Assembly: GCA_016704655.1 (NCBI GenBank)
Contig: JADIZR010000007.1
Location: 186,001 to 250,000, forward strand
Direction: 5' to 3'
Source: Pseudomonadota bacterium
GTDB taxonomy: Bacteria > Pseudomonadota > Gammaproteobacteria > Steroidobacterales > Steroidobacteraceae
Length of the DNA stretch: 64,000 nt
A program made the translations under genes and the position numbers. Shown piece by piece: positions 15,403 through 24,491 of this stretch (positions within the stretch are counted from its first letter, which is position 1; each line of letters opens with the position of its first letter). Below the pieces are notes generated by a model. It saw only the letters and a list, made by a program, of their open reading frames with translations. It made no database searches and was not told the DNA's origin.

Positions 15403-15998
15403 GTCTTCCAGTCGCTCTCGGCGCTCCAGTCATCCGTCCAGAACAGCAGCCAGCCAAACACGTCGGGCGCGGTATTCATCCCGAGGACGGCTCGTATGCG
15501 GCCTCGATAGACGGGCCCGTCGGACACCAGCGCGGCGTCGATCACCGGCAGTCCATGGAGATCGGCGACGCGATCGAGTGCCGCCTGCAGCGAGCCGAAG
15601 TCGTGCTGCTCGCCGGTGTTGAGGTTCTTGACGAGGTAACGCTGGCTCAGCGCGTGGTAGCTCACCTCGTAGCGCTGCTCGAGGGCCGCAATCCCGGCGT
15701 CCAGCATGTACCGACGCACACGATCGACCGTAATTTCGTAAGTCAGTCGCAGCGTCAGGCCGGATTCGACCGCCTTGCGCGCGCCGTCCGGCAGCGTGAG
15801 ATCGACCTTCGCACTGAGTTCGTAGACGCCTTCGTCGAGCGAGACCTGGACGTCGCGAATGGTCAGGGTCGACTCATCCTCGGCATGCGCGACGGGTCCC
15901 GCCGTTGCAATTAAGCACAGCATCAGCCACGCGGCACACCTCGCCAAATAGGGCGATTTGCGCGAGAGGTGGATGACCCTGTAGCTCATTTCCAACAA
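15384..15998 (-). CDS. DUF4390 domain protein
   Basis: A 204-aa exported protein of unknown function. The N-terminal signal segment (about 19-40, CAAWLMLCLIATAGPVAHAE) is followed by a single DUF4390 domain: LTIRDVQVSLDEGVYELSAK, GLTLRLTYEITVDR, YEVSYHALSQRYLVKNLN and a C-terminal Trp-rich end (FGWLLFWTDDWSAESDWKTW). In gammaproteobacteria it is almost always located between rsmB and ntrY, as here, suggesting a link with that sensor. The periplasmic location matches the sensor's extracytoplasmic face. It follows the rsmB stop directly. Confidence 0.85.
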   Translation of the reverse strand: MLEMSYRVIHLSRKSPYLARCAAWLMLCLIATAGPVAHAEDESTLTIRDVQVSLDEGVYELSAKVDLTLPDGARKAVESGLTLRLTYEITVDRVRRYMLDAGIAALEQRYEVSYHALSQRYLVKNLNTGEQHDFGSLQAALDRVADLHGLPVIDAALVSDGPVYRGRIRAVLGMNTAPDVFGWLLFWTDDWSAESDWKTWMLRP

Positions 15999-17327
15999 TC
16001 ATAGCGGCTTGCCCAGGCAAGCATAATAGAACCCGTCCATGCCGGTCTCACCGGGCAGGACCTGGTACCCGGGCCCCGCCCCGGCAGGGCGAGGCGGCCA
16101 GCCAGCCGTCAGTTCGGGCGTCAGGTCCCGGATACCGGGTGTCCGGGCCAGGAAGGCCGCGACGACGCGCTCGTTTTCGGCCGCCAGCACCGAACAACTG
16201 GTGTAGAGGAGGCGGCCGCCCGGCTTGACCACCCCCCAGGCGGCTGTCAGGAGGTTCGCCTGCTTCCGCGCCAGGCTTGGGATGTCTTTGGCCCGCCTCA
16301 GGATCTTGATATCGGGGTGCCGCCGTATGACCCCGGTGGCCGAGCACGGCACGTCCAGCAGGAGCCGGTCGTACGGTCGGCCGTCCCACCAGCCGCGGAC
16401 GTTCTCGACATCCGCCGCCACCAGGCTGGCCTGGAGCCCGAGCCGCTCGAGGTTGTCGCGGACTCGCTGCCGCCGCGGCTCGGACCCGTCGAGGGCCGTG
16501 ACGTCGGCATTGCCGTTGGTCCGCTCCAGCACGTGGCAGGTCTTGCCGCCCGGCGCCGCGCAGGCATCCAGGATGCGTTCGCCTTCCTGCGGGCCGAGGA
16601 GTTCGGTCGCCAGCTGGGCGGCGGCGTCCTGCACCGACAGGCGCCCATCCATGAATCCTGGCAGTGAGCGGACGTCGCCGGGCGGCGCCACCTGCAGCGC
16701 ATCGCGCGCGAGCGGGTGCGGCGTGGCCGTAAACCCCGCGGCCTCCAGCTCGCCCCTGGCCCACGCCACATCGCCCCGCATCGTGTTCACGCGCACCCAC
16801 AACGGCGGGTGCTCGTTGTTGGCGTCGAGCACAGCCAGGGCGGCCTCGCCACGGTCCGAGCGGAGCGCATCGACGAACCAGCGCGGATGCGCGGTGCGCA
16901 GTGCCAGGTCACGGTCGATGGCGTGCAGGATGTCTGCCTGCTCACGCTGGAACCGCCGCAGGATCGCGTTGACGAACCCTGCAGCTTTCTCGAACCCGAG
17001 CACCTTGGCGGCGCTCACCGTTTCCGAAACGGCGGCATGCGCCGCCGTCTCCCCGGAGATCAACTGGAAGAGGCCGATTTCGAGCAGTGCCCGCAGGCGC
17101 GGCTGGAGCTGGTCGGGCGAACGTGTCGCCAGCGCGTTGAGCACCGCCGCCAGCCGAATGTGCCAGCGCAGCGTGCCATAGCACAGCGAGCGCTTGAGCC
17201 CGCGCGCCGAGCCTGCGTCGCTCTCAGTGGCCAGGACATCGTCGAGCGAGCGCCCTTCTTCGATGACGGCAGCGACGATGATCGCCGCCGACGCACGTAC
17301 TTCCGCTGGACCCGTGGGCGCGATCAT
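15999..17327 (-). CDS. rsmB: 16S rRNA (cytosine967-C5)-methyltransferase RsmB
   Basis: A 442-aa methyltransferase that makes m5C967 in the 30S subunit. Residues ~8-140 form the NusB-like N-terminal domain (RASAAIIVAAVIEEGRSLDD). The SAM-binding Rossmann domain has LDACAAPGGKTCHVLE. The catalytic cysteines lie in LLDVPCSATGVIRRHPDIK (motif IV) and LLYTSCSVLAAENE (motif VI). The RNA-recognition segment VQDAAAQLATELLGP is typical. Its start overlaps the fmt stop by 4 nt. This def-fmt-rsmB order is widespread. Confidence 0.95.
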   Translation of the reverse strand: MIAPTGPAEVRASAAIIVAAVIEEGRSLDDVLATESDAGSARGLKRSLCYGTLRWHIRLAAVLNALATRSPDQLQPRLRALLEIGLFQLISGETAAHAAVSETVSAAKVLGFEKAAGFVNAILRRFQREQADILHAIDRDLALRTAHPRWFVDALRSDRGEAALAVLDANNEHPPLWVRVNTMRGDVAWARGELEAAGFTATPHPLARDALQVAPPGDVRSLPGFMDGRLSVQDAAAQLATELLGPQEGERILDACAAPGGKTCHVLERTNGNADVTALDGSEPRRQRVRDNLERLGLQASLVAADVENVRGWWDGRPYDRLLLDVPCSATGVIRRHPDIKILRRAKDIPSLARKQANLLTAAWGVVKPGGRLLYTSCSVLAAENERVVAAFLARTPGIRDLTPELTAGWPPRPAGAGPGYQVLPGETGMDGFYYACLGKPL

Positions 17328-18286
17328 GCCATCACCTCGCCGAAGCGTTCGCCGGCCAGCGGCCTGGAATTGAGAATGTCGCGGGCCTTGAGCGGCTTGC
17401 GGCCGGGAAACTGCACCGTCAGCAGTTCGAGCAGGCCATCCCCGGTTGCGACGACGATACGCCCGTCCGCCGCCTGCACGACGGTACCCGGCGCAGCGTG
17501 GGACTCCACCGCGGCTTCCCCTGTCACCCGGCGCGCCTCCCAGATGCGCACCTGCGCGTCACCGAGCCGCGTCTCTGCAACTGGCCAGGGGACGAACGCG
17601 CGAACCTGGCGATCGATCTCGGCGGCAGACCGCGACCAGTCGATGCGTGCCTCTTCCTTGCGGATTTTCGCAGCGTAAGTCGCACCCTCGGCCGGTTGCG
17701 GCGTTGCGCGCACCGAGCCTGCCGCCCAGCCCTGCACCGCCTCGACGATGGCCTGCGCACCCAGCTGCGCGAGCCGGTCGTGCAGCTCGCCGGCGGTCTC
17801 GCGGGGTCCGATCGCGAGTTCTTGCCGCAACAGCTCCGGCCCGGTGTCGAGCCCCGCGTCCATCAACATGATCGAGATTCCGGTGCGCTCGTCACCGGCC
17901 AGCACGGCGCGCTGGATCGGTGCAGCGCCGCGCCAGCGCGGCAGCAGCGAACCGTGGATGTTGAGACAACCCAGCCGCGGCAGGTCGAGTACCGCCTGCG
18001 GCAGGATCAACCCGTACGCCACGACGACCATGAGGTCGGGCGCGTACGCCGCAAGCTGCTGCTGCGCCGTGGGCTCCTTGAGCGTAACTGGCTGCTCGAC
18101 CGGTATACCGAACGCGAGCGCCCGTTGCTTCACGGCACTCGACGTGATTTCGCGGCCCCGCCCCGCCGGCCGGTCAGGCTGTGTGTAGACCGCAACGATC
18201 GCGTGACCCGCATCGTGCAATGCCTGCAGGGCCGGCACCGAAAACTCTGGCGTGCCGGCGAAAACGATACGCAAGGGTTGCATCAA
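17324..18286 (-). CDS. fmt: Methionyl-tRNA formyltransferase
   Basis: A 320-aa enzyme that formylates Met-tRNAfMet for translation initiation, using 10-formyl-THF. The catalytic Asn-His lie in CLNIHGSLLPRWRGAAPIQ and the Asp in LMDAGLDTGPELL. The THF-binding HxSLLPxxRG signature is intact. The C-terminal OB-like domain begins near residue 210 (YAAKIRKEEARIDWSRSAAE). It overlaps def by 4 nt upstream and rsmB by 4 nt downstream, so translational coupling is likely. Confidence 0.96.
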   Translation of the reverse strand: MMQPLRIVFAGTPEFSVPALQALHDAGHAIVAVYTQPDRPAGRGREITSSAVKQRALAFGIPVEQPVTLKEPTAQQQLAAYAPDLMVVVAYGLILPQAVLDLPRLGCLNIHGSLLPRWRGAAPIQRAVLAGDERTGISIMLMDAGLDTGPELLRQELAIGPRETAGELHDRLAQLGAQAIVEAVQGWAAGSVRATPQPAEGATYAAKIRKEEARIDWSRSAAEIDRQVRAFVPWPVAETRLGDAQVRIWEARRVTGEAAVESHAAPGTVVQAADGRIVVATGDGLLELLTVQFPGRKPLKARDILNSRPLAGERFGEVMA

Positions 18287-18822
18287 AGGGCGGGAGTCCG
18301 GACGCCCTCGACCGTCGCCGGGCGATTGCGCTTGTCCTTTTCCAGCTTCCTGCGGATGCGGTTGCGCTTGAGTTCGGAGAGGTAATCGACGAACAGCTTG
18401 CCGTCGAGGTGATCGAGCTCGTGCTGGATGCAGATGGCGAGCAGGCCGCTGGCCTCGAGTTCGAACGGCTTGCCATCGCGGCCAAGCGCGCGCACGCGGA
18501 TCCTTTCGGAACGCGCCGTCGGGGTGTCGAACACGCCGGGGACCGACAGGCAGCCTTCCTCGATTTCGAGCGCACCCGACCGCTCGATGATCTCGGGATT
18601 GATCAGGACCAGCGGCTTCGACTTGTCCTCGCTGACGTCCAGCACCACGACGCGTTTGTGATAATCGACCTGCGTCGCCGCGAGGCCAATACCGGGCGCC
18701 GCATACATGGTCTCGAACATGTCGTCGATCACCCGCCCGAGCTCGGCGCCCACGCGCTCGACCGGCGCCGCTTTGGTACGCAGTCGAGGGTCTGGATATT
18801 TGAGGATGGTGAGCTTCGCCAT
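18283..18822 (-). CDS. def: Peptide deformylase
   Basis: A 179-aa metalloenzyme that removes N-formyl groups from nascent proteins, the counterpart of Fmt encoded next to it. All three motifs are present: GIGLAATQ, EEGCLSVPG (metal-binding Cys) and QHELDHLDGKLF (two metal-binding His and the catalytic Glu). The basic C-terminal tail (KRNRIRRKLEKDKR) may contact the ribosome. It is the first gene of the minus-strand operon and divergent from the LysM gene. The 165-nt spacer must hold both promoters, but no box is convincing. Confidence 0.96.
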   Translation of the reverse strand: MAKLTILKYPDPRLRTKAAPVERVGAELGRVIDDMFETMYAAPGIGLAATQVDYHKRVVVLDVSEDKSKPLVLINPEIIERSGALEIEEGCLSVPGVFDTPTARSERIRVRALGRDGKPFELEASGLLAICIQHELDHLDGKLFVDYLSELKRNRIRRKLEKDKRNRPATVEGVRTPAL

Positions 18823-18999
18823 TCTTTTGAAAATACTGCTAAAGTTATGTCACGCTTGAATTTAATGATCGACGATGGGCCGCTGGACCGCCTTCGCAAT
18901 CCAGCGGGTTGGCGCGACTGAGACGTAGTCGGCAGCGGCCGCCGGGCAGCCTGAATTATAAGGCGACGGTCGCGACCTCGATACCCGATGGAGAGAGGG

Positions 19000-20232
19000 A
19001 TGGATCGTAACCTTCGACCTGAGTCGTCCACATCGCTGCGTCCGCGGCACTGGATGCGCGCGCTGCTGCTGGCCATTGCCGTCACAGGCATCGGGGCAGG
19101 AACCGCCATTCCACAGGCTGCCGTGGCACAAGCCGAGGCGGGCCGCTCGATGTCCGTGCCGATCTCACCGACGGCTCCCGAGCGTTATGTCGTCAAGAAA
19201 GGCGACACGCTGTGGGACATTTCGGCCCTGTACCTGAAGGATCCCTGGTACTGGCCGGAGATCTGGTACGTCAACCCGTCCATCCGCAACCCGCACCTGA
19301 TCTATCCGGGCGACGTGCTGTATTTCAGCTACGTCGACGGCAAGCCGCGCGTTTCGCTCGAACCCGGCAACGCCCTGCGGTTGTCGCCTGAGGTCCGCAC
19401 CTCCGATCTCGATGGCGCGATCCGTGCGATTCCCTATGACCTGCTGATGGACTTCGTCGGCCGCCCGAGCCTGCTCGACCGGGACCAGGTCAGGAACGCG
19501 CCCTACATCGTCGGCATGCGCGACCGGCACATCGTCGGCTCGACGACCAACGAGGTCTACGGCCGCGGGCTCGACAACCCGGCGGCTGGCACGCGCTACA
19601 ACATCATCAACGTCGGCGAAGAGCTGCGTGACCCGGACGACGGCGACCTGCTCGGCTACATCGGGCATTTCGCGGGCCTCGGCGAAGTCATCCAGTCCTC
19701 GGGCGCCGTGGTGCCCGGCAAGGATTCGATTTTCGACATGCGGCGCGAGGAGCCACTCACGCACATGCACGTGATCGAGACCGGCCGCGAGATCATGCAG
19801 GGCGACAAGCTCTTCCCGGCACAGGCGGACATCGGCGCGGACTTCGTGCTGTCGGCACCGTCGAACGAAGCGATCCTCGGCCAGATCGTCGCCATCGTCG
19901 ATGGCGTCTACGTCGCCGGCAGGTACCAGGTGGTTGCGCTCAACCGCGGCAAGCAACACGGCCTCGCTCCCGGCAACCTGCTGGGCGTGTTCCACCGGGG
20001 CGAGGAAGTCCGCGACCGTTTTGACCGGCCGAACTGGTCGGCCTTCACCGCGAACTACGACAGGGTGCGCCTGCCGGACGAGCGCAGCGCGACGGTCCTG
20101 GTGTTCACCGTGAAGGAACGCATGAGTTATGCCCTGGTGGTGCAGTCGTCGCAGGTCATCCGCCGCGGGGATTTCATCGCGCATCCGCGGCACGGGCACA
20201 GCGAAAGCGGCAGCACCAATTTCGAGGACTGA
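19000..20232 (+). CDS. LysM-domain exported protein
   Basis: A 410-aa envelope protein. After a Tat/Sec-like N-terminus (hydrophobic run MRALLLAIAVTGIGAGTAIP) comes one LysM peptidoglycan-binding module (YVVKKGDTLWDISALYLKD, WPEIWYVNPSIRNPHLIYPG). A long region without further known domains follows. The same gene stands beside def/dprA in many gammaproteobacteria. The start is ATG 19000, since GGAGAG (18990-18995) gives correct spacing; ATG 18988 would lie before that site. A probable terminator sits between its stop and dprA. It probably acts in cell-wall maintenance; the exact role is unknown. Confidence 0.88.
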   Translation: MDRNLRPESSTSLRPRHWMRALLLAIAVTGIGAGTAIPQAAVAQAEAGRSMSVPISPTAPERYVVKKGDTLWDISALYLKDPWYWPEIWYVNPSIRNPHLIYPGDVLYFSYVDGKPRVSLEPGNALRLSPEVRTSDLDGAIRAIPYDLLMDFVGRPSLLDRDQVRNAPYIVGMRDRHIVGSTTNEVYGRGLDNPAAGTRYNIINVGEELRDPDDGDLLGYIGHFAGLGEVIQSSGAVVPGKDSIFDMRREEPLTHMHVIETGREIMQGDKLFPAQADIGADFVLSAPSNEAILGQIVAIVDGVYVAGRYQVVALNRGKQHGLAPGNLLGVFHRGEEVRDRFDRPNWSAFTANYDRVRLPDERSATVLVFTVKERMSYALVVQSSQVIRRGDFIAHPRHGHSESGSTNFED

Positions 20233-20277
20233 CACGCAAGCGGAACGCAGTTCTCTGCGTTCAGCGCAGTTTTGCAG

Positions 20278-20315
20278 GAGCCTGCCGGGACTACCCCCCG
20301 GTAGGCTCTTTGCTT
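20278..20315 (+). terminator. Terminator after the LysM gene
   Basis: GAGCCTGCCGGG (20278-20289) pairs with CCCGGTAGGCTC (20297-20308), with one G-T pair, followed by TTTGCTT. It ends just before the dprA ATG, so dprA needs its own signal or readthrough. A second small hairpin, GAACGCAG/CTGCGTTC, lies just upstream. Confidence 0.6.
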
Positions 20316-21440
20316 ATGGACGACGCAGAAAGCTGGTTGAGGCTCGCGCACGCCCCGGGGCTGCACGCCGGGCAGTTGCAGGAGTGGCTTGCGCGAGGCG
20401 CCTCGCCGGTCGACCTCACGCGTGAAACACGCTCAGCGCTCGCGGCGACAGGGCTGGGCCAGTCCGCGATCAAAGCCCTCCAGCAACCCGACAGCGTGGC
20501 GATCGAAAACGACCTCGCCTGGCTGCACGCCGCAGCGAATCGTTGGCTTGTCACCTGGGGCTCCGCGGCCTATCCGCCGCTGCTGGCGCAGATTCCGGAC
20601 GCGCCGCTGGTGCTGTACGTCGAAGGCGACCCCCTGGCGCTCTGCCTGCCGCAACTTGCGATCGTCGGCAGCCGCAATCCGACGGCCCTCGGTCGCGATA
20701 CGGCCACTCAGTTCGCGCGGCAGCTGGCGCAAACAGGCCTCGCGATCACGAGCGGACTGGCGCTCGGCATCGATGCGGCCGCACATCGCGGTGCCTTGGC
20801 AGCGGGCGCGCGCACTGTCGCTGTCGTGGGTCGCGGCCTGGATGCGACCTATCCCCAGGAGAACGCGGCGCTCGCGCGGGAGATCGCCGGGCGGCAAGGC
20901 GCCCTCGTCACCGACCTGGCCATCGGCACCCCACCCCTCAAACAGAACTTTCCGCGCCGCAACAGGATACTGAGCGGCCTGGCCGTCGGGACGCTCGTGG
21001 TCGAGGCGGCCCTCCGGAGCGGCTCACTGATCACGGCCCGGCTGGCCGCCGACCAGGGGCGCGAGGTTTTTGCCATCCCGGGGTCGATTCACAACCCCAT
21101 GGTCCGGGGATGCCACCGGCTGTTGCGTCAAGGCGCCCGGCTGGTCGAGAGCGTGGACGATATTTTCGCCGAACTTGAACCGATCATCGGCGAAATTAAA
21201 AGGATCTCGCAGGAAAAACCCCCAGCAGACGCTGCTCTACGCACCCCGCGGTTGGACAAGGAGTATGAAATCCTGTTAGATGCGCTCGGCTTCGAGCCGG
21301 CCGGACTCGACATTCTCGTGGTCCGGACGGGCCTGAAAGCCGGTGCCGTCGCCTCGATGCTACTGATCCTCGAGCTCGACGGCCGCGTACAACAGCAGCC
21401 AGGCGGTCGTTTCAGCCGCCGGTTGCCGGGGAAGGTGTAA
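20316..21440 (+). CDS. dprA: DNA-processing protein DprA (Smf)
   Basis: A 374-aa RecA-loading protein for incoming single-stranded DNA in natural transformation. It has an N-terminal SAM-like region (about 1-85), then the Rossmann core with VGSRNPTALGRD, TSGLALGIDAAAHRGAL, VVGRGLDATYP, NFPRRNRILSGL and SGSLITARLAADQGREVFAIPG. A C-terminal winged-helix (ILLDALGFEPAGLDILVVRTGL) is present. The start is ATG 20316; a TTG 6 nt earlier overlaps the terminator. Its stop overlaps the smg ATG (TAATG). Confidence 0.94.
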   Translation: MDDAESWLRLAHAPGLHAGQLQEWLARGASPVDLTRETRSALAATGLGQSAIKALQQPDSVAIENDLAWLHAAANRWLVTWGSAAYPPLLAQIPDAPLVLYVEGDPLALCLPQLAIVGSRNPTALGRDTATQFARQLAQTGLAITSGLALGIDAAAHRGALAAGARTVAVVGRGLDATYPQENAALAREIAGRQGALVTDLAIGTPPLKQNFPRRNRILSGLAVGTLVVEAALRSGSLITARLAADQGREVFAIPGSIHNPMVRGCHRLLRQGARLVESVDDIFAELEPIIGEIKRISQEKPPADAALRTPRLDKEYEILLDALGFEPAGLDILVVRTGLKAGAVASMLLILELDGRVQQQPGGRFSRRLPGKV

Positions 21441-21919
21441 TGAAGGAAGGCGTTCTCGACATTCTCATTTATCTGTTCGAGAACTACTTCGACGCTGAAA
21501 CGGACGACGGCTTCGAACCCGACCGCGAGACGCTGAAGCTCGAGCTCGAAAAGGCCGGGTTTCCTGGATCGGAAGTGGAACGGGCCCTCTGCTGGCTGGA
21601 AGAGCTGGCGGCCGACCCGGACAGGTTGCACCCGACGCCCACCTCACGCGCGATCCGGGTGTTCGCCGCGCTGGAGCAGGCACGGCTGGACACGGATTGC
21701 CGCGGCTACCTGGTGCACCTCGAGCAGGTGGGCATCCTGTCGCCGACGCAGCGCGAGCTGGTCATCGATCGCCTGATGGCACTCGATGGCGACGAGATCG
21801 ACATCGAGAAGCTGAAGTGGGTGGTGCTGATGGTGCTCTTCAGCCAGCCCGGGCAGGAGACTGCGTTCTCCCGCATGGAAGACCTGGTGTTCGAGGACCG
21901 CAGCGGAGCGATCCATTGA
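21440..21919 (+). CDS. smg: Smg family protein (DUF494)
   Basis: A 159-aa, acidic, all-helical protein of the Smg/DUF494 family. It has the characteristic N-terminus MKEGVLDILIYLFENYFD and the C-terminal helix IDIEKLKWVVLMVLFSQPG. It is nearly always encoded after dprA and often before topA, as here. Molecular function is unknown. It is translationally coupled to dprA by a one-base overlap. Downstream lies a 30-bp inverted repeat that could end the transcript. Confidence 0.93.
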   Translation: MKEGVLDILIYLFENYFDAETDDGFEPDRETLKLELEKAGFPGSEVERALCWLEELAADPDRLHPTPTSRAIRVFAALEQARLDTDCRGYLVHLEQVGILSPTQRELVIDRLMALDGDEIDIEKLKWVVLMVLFSQPGQETAFSRMEDLVFEDRSGAIH

Positions 21920-21922
21920 AGA

Positions 21923-22002
21923 AGTGATTAGTGAGTAGTGAATAGTGATTAGTGCCAGGGGATCGCCTCTTACTAATCACTGCTCACTACTCACTAATCA
22001 CT
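21923..22002. repeat. 30-bp inverted repeat built of AGTGANT heptads
   Basis: The left arm 21923-21952 consists of AGTGATT, AGTGAGT, AGTGAAT and AGTGATT units. The right arm 21973-22002 is its reverse complement at 28 of 30 positions. The loop is 20 nt. The bases AGTTTT follow the right arm, so it may double as a terminator for dprA-smg. The AT-rich composition contrasts with the surrounding DNA. Confidence 0.85.
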
Positions 22003-22051
22003 AGTTTTCCCGTCTGCCGCGGACTGCCGCGGCATGTTTTTTTTGAGGGAC

Positions 22052-24481
22052 ATGACCAAGAATCTCGTCATCGTCGAGTCGCCGGCCAAGGCCAAGACCA
22101 TCAAGAAGTACCTGGGCAAGGACTTCGAGGTGATGGCGTCCTATGGCCACGTGCGCGATCTCGTGCCCAAGGAGGGTGCCGTCGACCCCACGCGTCAGTT
22201 TGCGATGCGCTGGGAGCTGATTGAGAAGAACAAGAAGCACGTCGATGCGATCACGCGCGCCGTGAAAAAGGCCGACGCGCTCTATCTGTCGACCGACCCC
22301 GACCGCGAAGGAGAGGCCATCTCCTGGCATCTGCAGCAGCTGTTGACGGAAGCAGGGGCGCTCGAGGGCAAGACCGTCCATCGCAGCGTCTTCTACGAAA
22401 TCACGAAAAAAGCGGTGCAGGAAGCCGTCGACAATCCGCGCGAAATTGCCGACGAGCTGGTGAAAGCCTACCTCGCCCGCCGCGCGCTCGACTTCCTCGT
22501 CGGCTTCAACCTGTCGCCGCTGCTGTGGAAGAAGGCGGGATTGTCCGGCGCCTCGGCTGGCCGGGTGCAGAGCCCCGCACTGCGCATGATCTGCGAGCGC
22601 GAGGAAGAGATCCTCGCCTTCAAGCCACGCGAATACTGGTCCATCGACGCGCAGGCGGCGAAAGACGCGGCCAATTTCACGGCCAAGCTGACGCAACTCG
22701 GCGGCCAGAAGGTCGAGCAGTTCACCGTTACGGACGTGGGCGGAGCGGAAGCGGCAAAGCAGAAACTCGAGCGCGACGCGAACGGCACCCTGGTCGTCGC
22801 CAACGTCGAGAAGAAGCAGCGCCGGCGCAACCCCTCGCCGCCGTTCACGACCTCGACGCTGCAGCAGGAGGCCGCGCGCAAGCTCGGCTTCGGTGCGCAG
22901 CGCACGATGCGCCTCGCGCAGCGCCTGTATGAAGGTGTCGACTTCGGCGAAGGTCCGGTCGGCCTCATCACCTACATGCGTACCGACTCGGTGAGCCTCG
23001 GTGCCGATGCGGTCAGCGAGATCCGCAGCGTCATCCGCAAGCTGTATGGTGCCGCCGCGCTGCCGGACACGCCGCGCGTCTACAAGACGAAATCGAAGAA
23101 CGCCCAGGAAGCGCACGAAGGCGTACGACCGACGTCTGCCGCACGCACGCCTGAAGAACTGGCCGGCAGGATCGAGGCCGACGAGCACAAGCTCTACACG
23201 CTGATCTGGCGCCGCGCCGTCGCGAGCCAGATGGAAGCCGCCGTATTCGACACGGTCGCCGTCGATCTCGCCGCCGGCCAGGGCAATACGTTCCGCGCCA
23301 ACGGTTCGACGCTGCTGTCACCCGGGTTCCTGGCGGTCTACCGCGAAAGCTTCGACGACGTGTCGTTGAACCCGGACGACGACGAAAACCGGCTGCTGCC
23401 CGCGCTCGAGAAAGGCGACAAGGTGCGGTTGCTAGCCATCGACACCGAACAGCATTTCACCGAACCGCCGCCGCGCTACTCGGAAGCGAGCCTGGTCAAG
23501 GCGCTCGAAGAACACGGCATCGGCCGCCCTTCGACCTACGCCAGCATCATCCAGACGCTGCTGTACAAGAAGTACTGCGAGCTGGTGAACAAGCGCTTCA
23601 TCCCGACCGACCTCGGCAAGATCGTGAGTCGCTTCCTCACGGGCAATTTCGAGCGCTACGTCGATTACGGCTTCACGGCCGCGATGGAAGACGAACTCGA
23701 CAACATCTCCCGCGGCGAAGAAGACTGGCTGCCGATGCTCGAGCGTTTCTGGGACGACCTCAAGAAGCAGGTCGACGATGTCTCCGAGAACGTCACGCGT
23801 TCGGACGTCGCGATGGAACGCCCGCTCGGCATCGATCCGGTCTCGGGCCGTCCGGTGAGCGTGCGTTATGGCCGCTTCGGCGCGTTTGCGCAGATCGGCA
23901 CGCGCGACGATGAAGAGAAGCCGAAGTTCGCGAGCCTGAAGCCGAGCCAGCGCATGGACGATCTCACGCTCGACCTGGCGCTCGAACTGTTCCAGCTGCC
24001 ACGCACTCTGGGCAACTGGGAAGACGGTTACCCGATCAAGGTGGCGGTGGGCCGCTTCGGTCCGTACGTGCAGTACGGCGCCAAGAAGTACGCGTCGCTG
24101 AAGAAGGAAGACGATCCGTACACCGTCACGCTCGAGCGCGCGCTCGAGATCATCCGCGAGAAGCAGACGATCGAGGCCAACCGGATCATCATGGAATTCG
24201 GCGACACAGGCATCCAGGTGCTGAACGGCCGCTACGGCCCGTACATCACCGACAGCAAGAAGAACGCCAAGATCCCGAAGGATCGCGACCCGAAATCGCT
24301 GACGCTCGAAGAGTGCCAGGCACTGCTCGCCGTGGCGCCGGAACGTGGCACGAATCGCTGGGGCCGCAAGACGGCCGCGAAAACCAACGGCAAGAAAGCT
24401 GCAGAGGCGGTCGACACGGAAGTTGCTGCAAAGCCGAAGAGGATCGTGAAGAAGAAGGCACCCGCGAAGAAATCCGCCTGA
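22052..24481 (+). CDS. topA: DNA topoisomerase I
   Basis: An 809-aa type IA topoisomerase that relaxes negative supercoils. The Toprim domain has LVIVESPAKAKTIKKYLG with the catalytic Glu and STDPDREGEAISWH (DxD). The active-site Tyr lies in GLITYMRTDS, and the Arg/His region in HGIGRPSTYASIIQTL. The C-terminal part has Toprim-C repeat elements (GRFGPYVQYGAKKYASL, NGRYGPYITDSKKNAKIP) instead of Cys4 zinc ribbons; no paired cysteines are present. The tail is Lys/Ala-rich, apt for DNA binding. The start is ATG 22052 with GAGGGA upstream. Confidence 0.95.
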   Translation: MTKNLVIVESPAKAKTIKKYLGKDFEVMASYGHVRDLVPKEGAVDPTRQFAMRWELIEKNKKHVDAITRAVKKADALYLSTDPDREGEAISWHLQQLLTEAGALEGKTVHRSVFYEITKKAVQEAVDNPREIADELVKAYLARRALDFLVGFNLSPLLWKKAGLSGASAGRVQSPALRMICEREEEILAFKPREYWSIDAQAAKDAANFTAKLTQLGGQKVEQFTVTDVGGAEAAKQKLERDANGTLVVANVEKKQRRRNPSPPFTTSTLQQEAARKLGFGAQRTMRLAQRLYEGVDFGEGPVGLITYMRTDSVSLGADAVSEIRSVIRKLYGAAALPDTPRVYKTKSKNAQEAHEGVRPTSAARTPEELAGRIEADEHKLYTLIWRRAVASQMEAAVFDTVAVDLAAGQGNTFRANGSTLLSPGFLAVYRESFDDVSLNPDDDENRLLPALEKGDKVRLLAIDTEQHFTEPPPRYSEASLVKALEEHGIGRPSTYASIIQTLLYKKYCELVNKRFIPTDLGKIVSRFLTGNFERYVDYGFTAAMEDELDNISRGEEDWLPMLERFWDDLKKQVDDVSENVTRSDVAMERPLGIDPVSGRPVSVRYGRFGAFAQIGTRDDEEKPKFASLKPSQRMDDLTLDLALELFQLPRTLGNWEDGYPIKVAVGRFGPYVQYGAKKYASLKKEDDPYTVTLERALEIIREKQTIEANRIIMEFGDTGIQVLNGRYGPYITDSKKNAKIPKDRDPKSLTLEECQALLAVAPERGTNRWGRKTAAKTNGKKAAEAVDTEVAAKPKRIVKKKAPAKKSA

Positions 24482-24491
24482 GGATGTGGGG

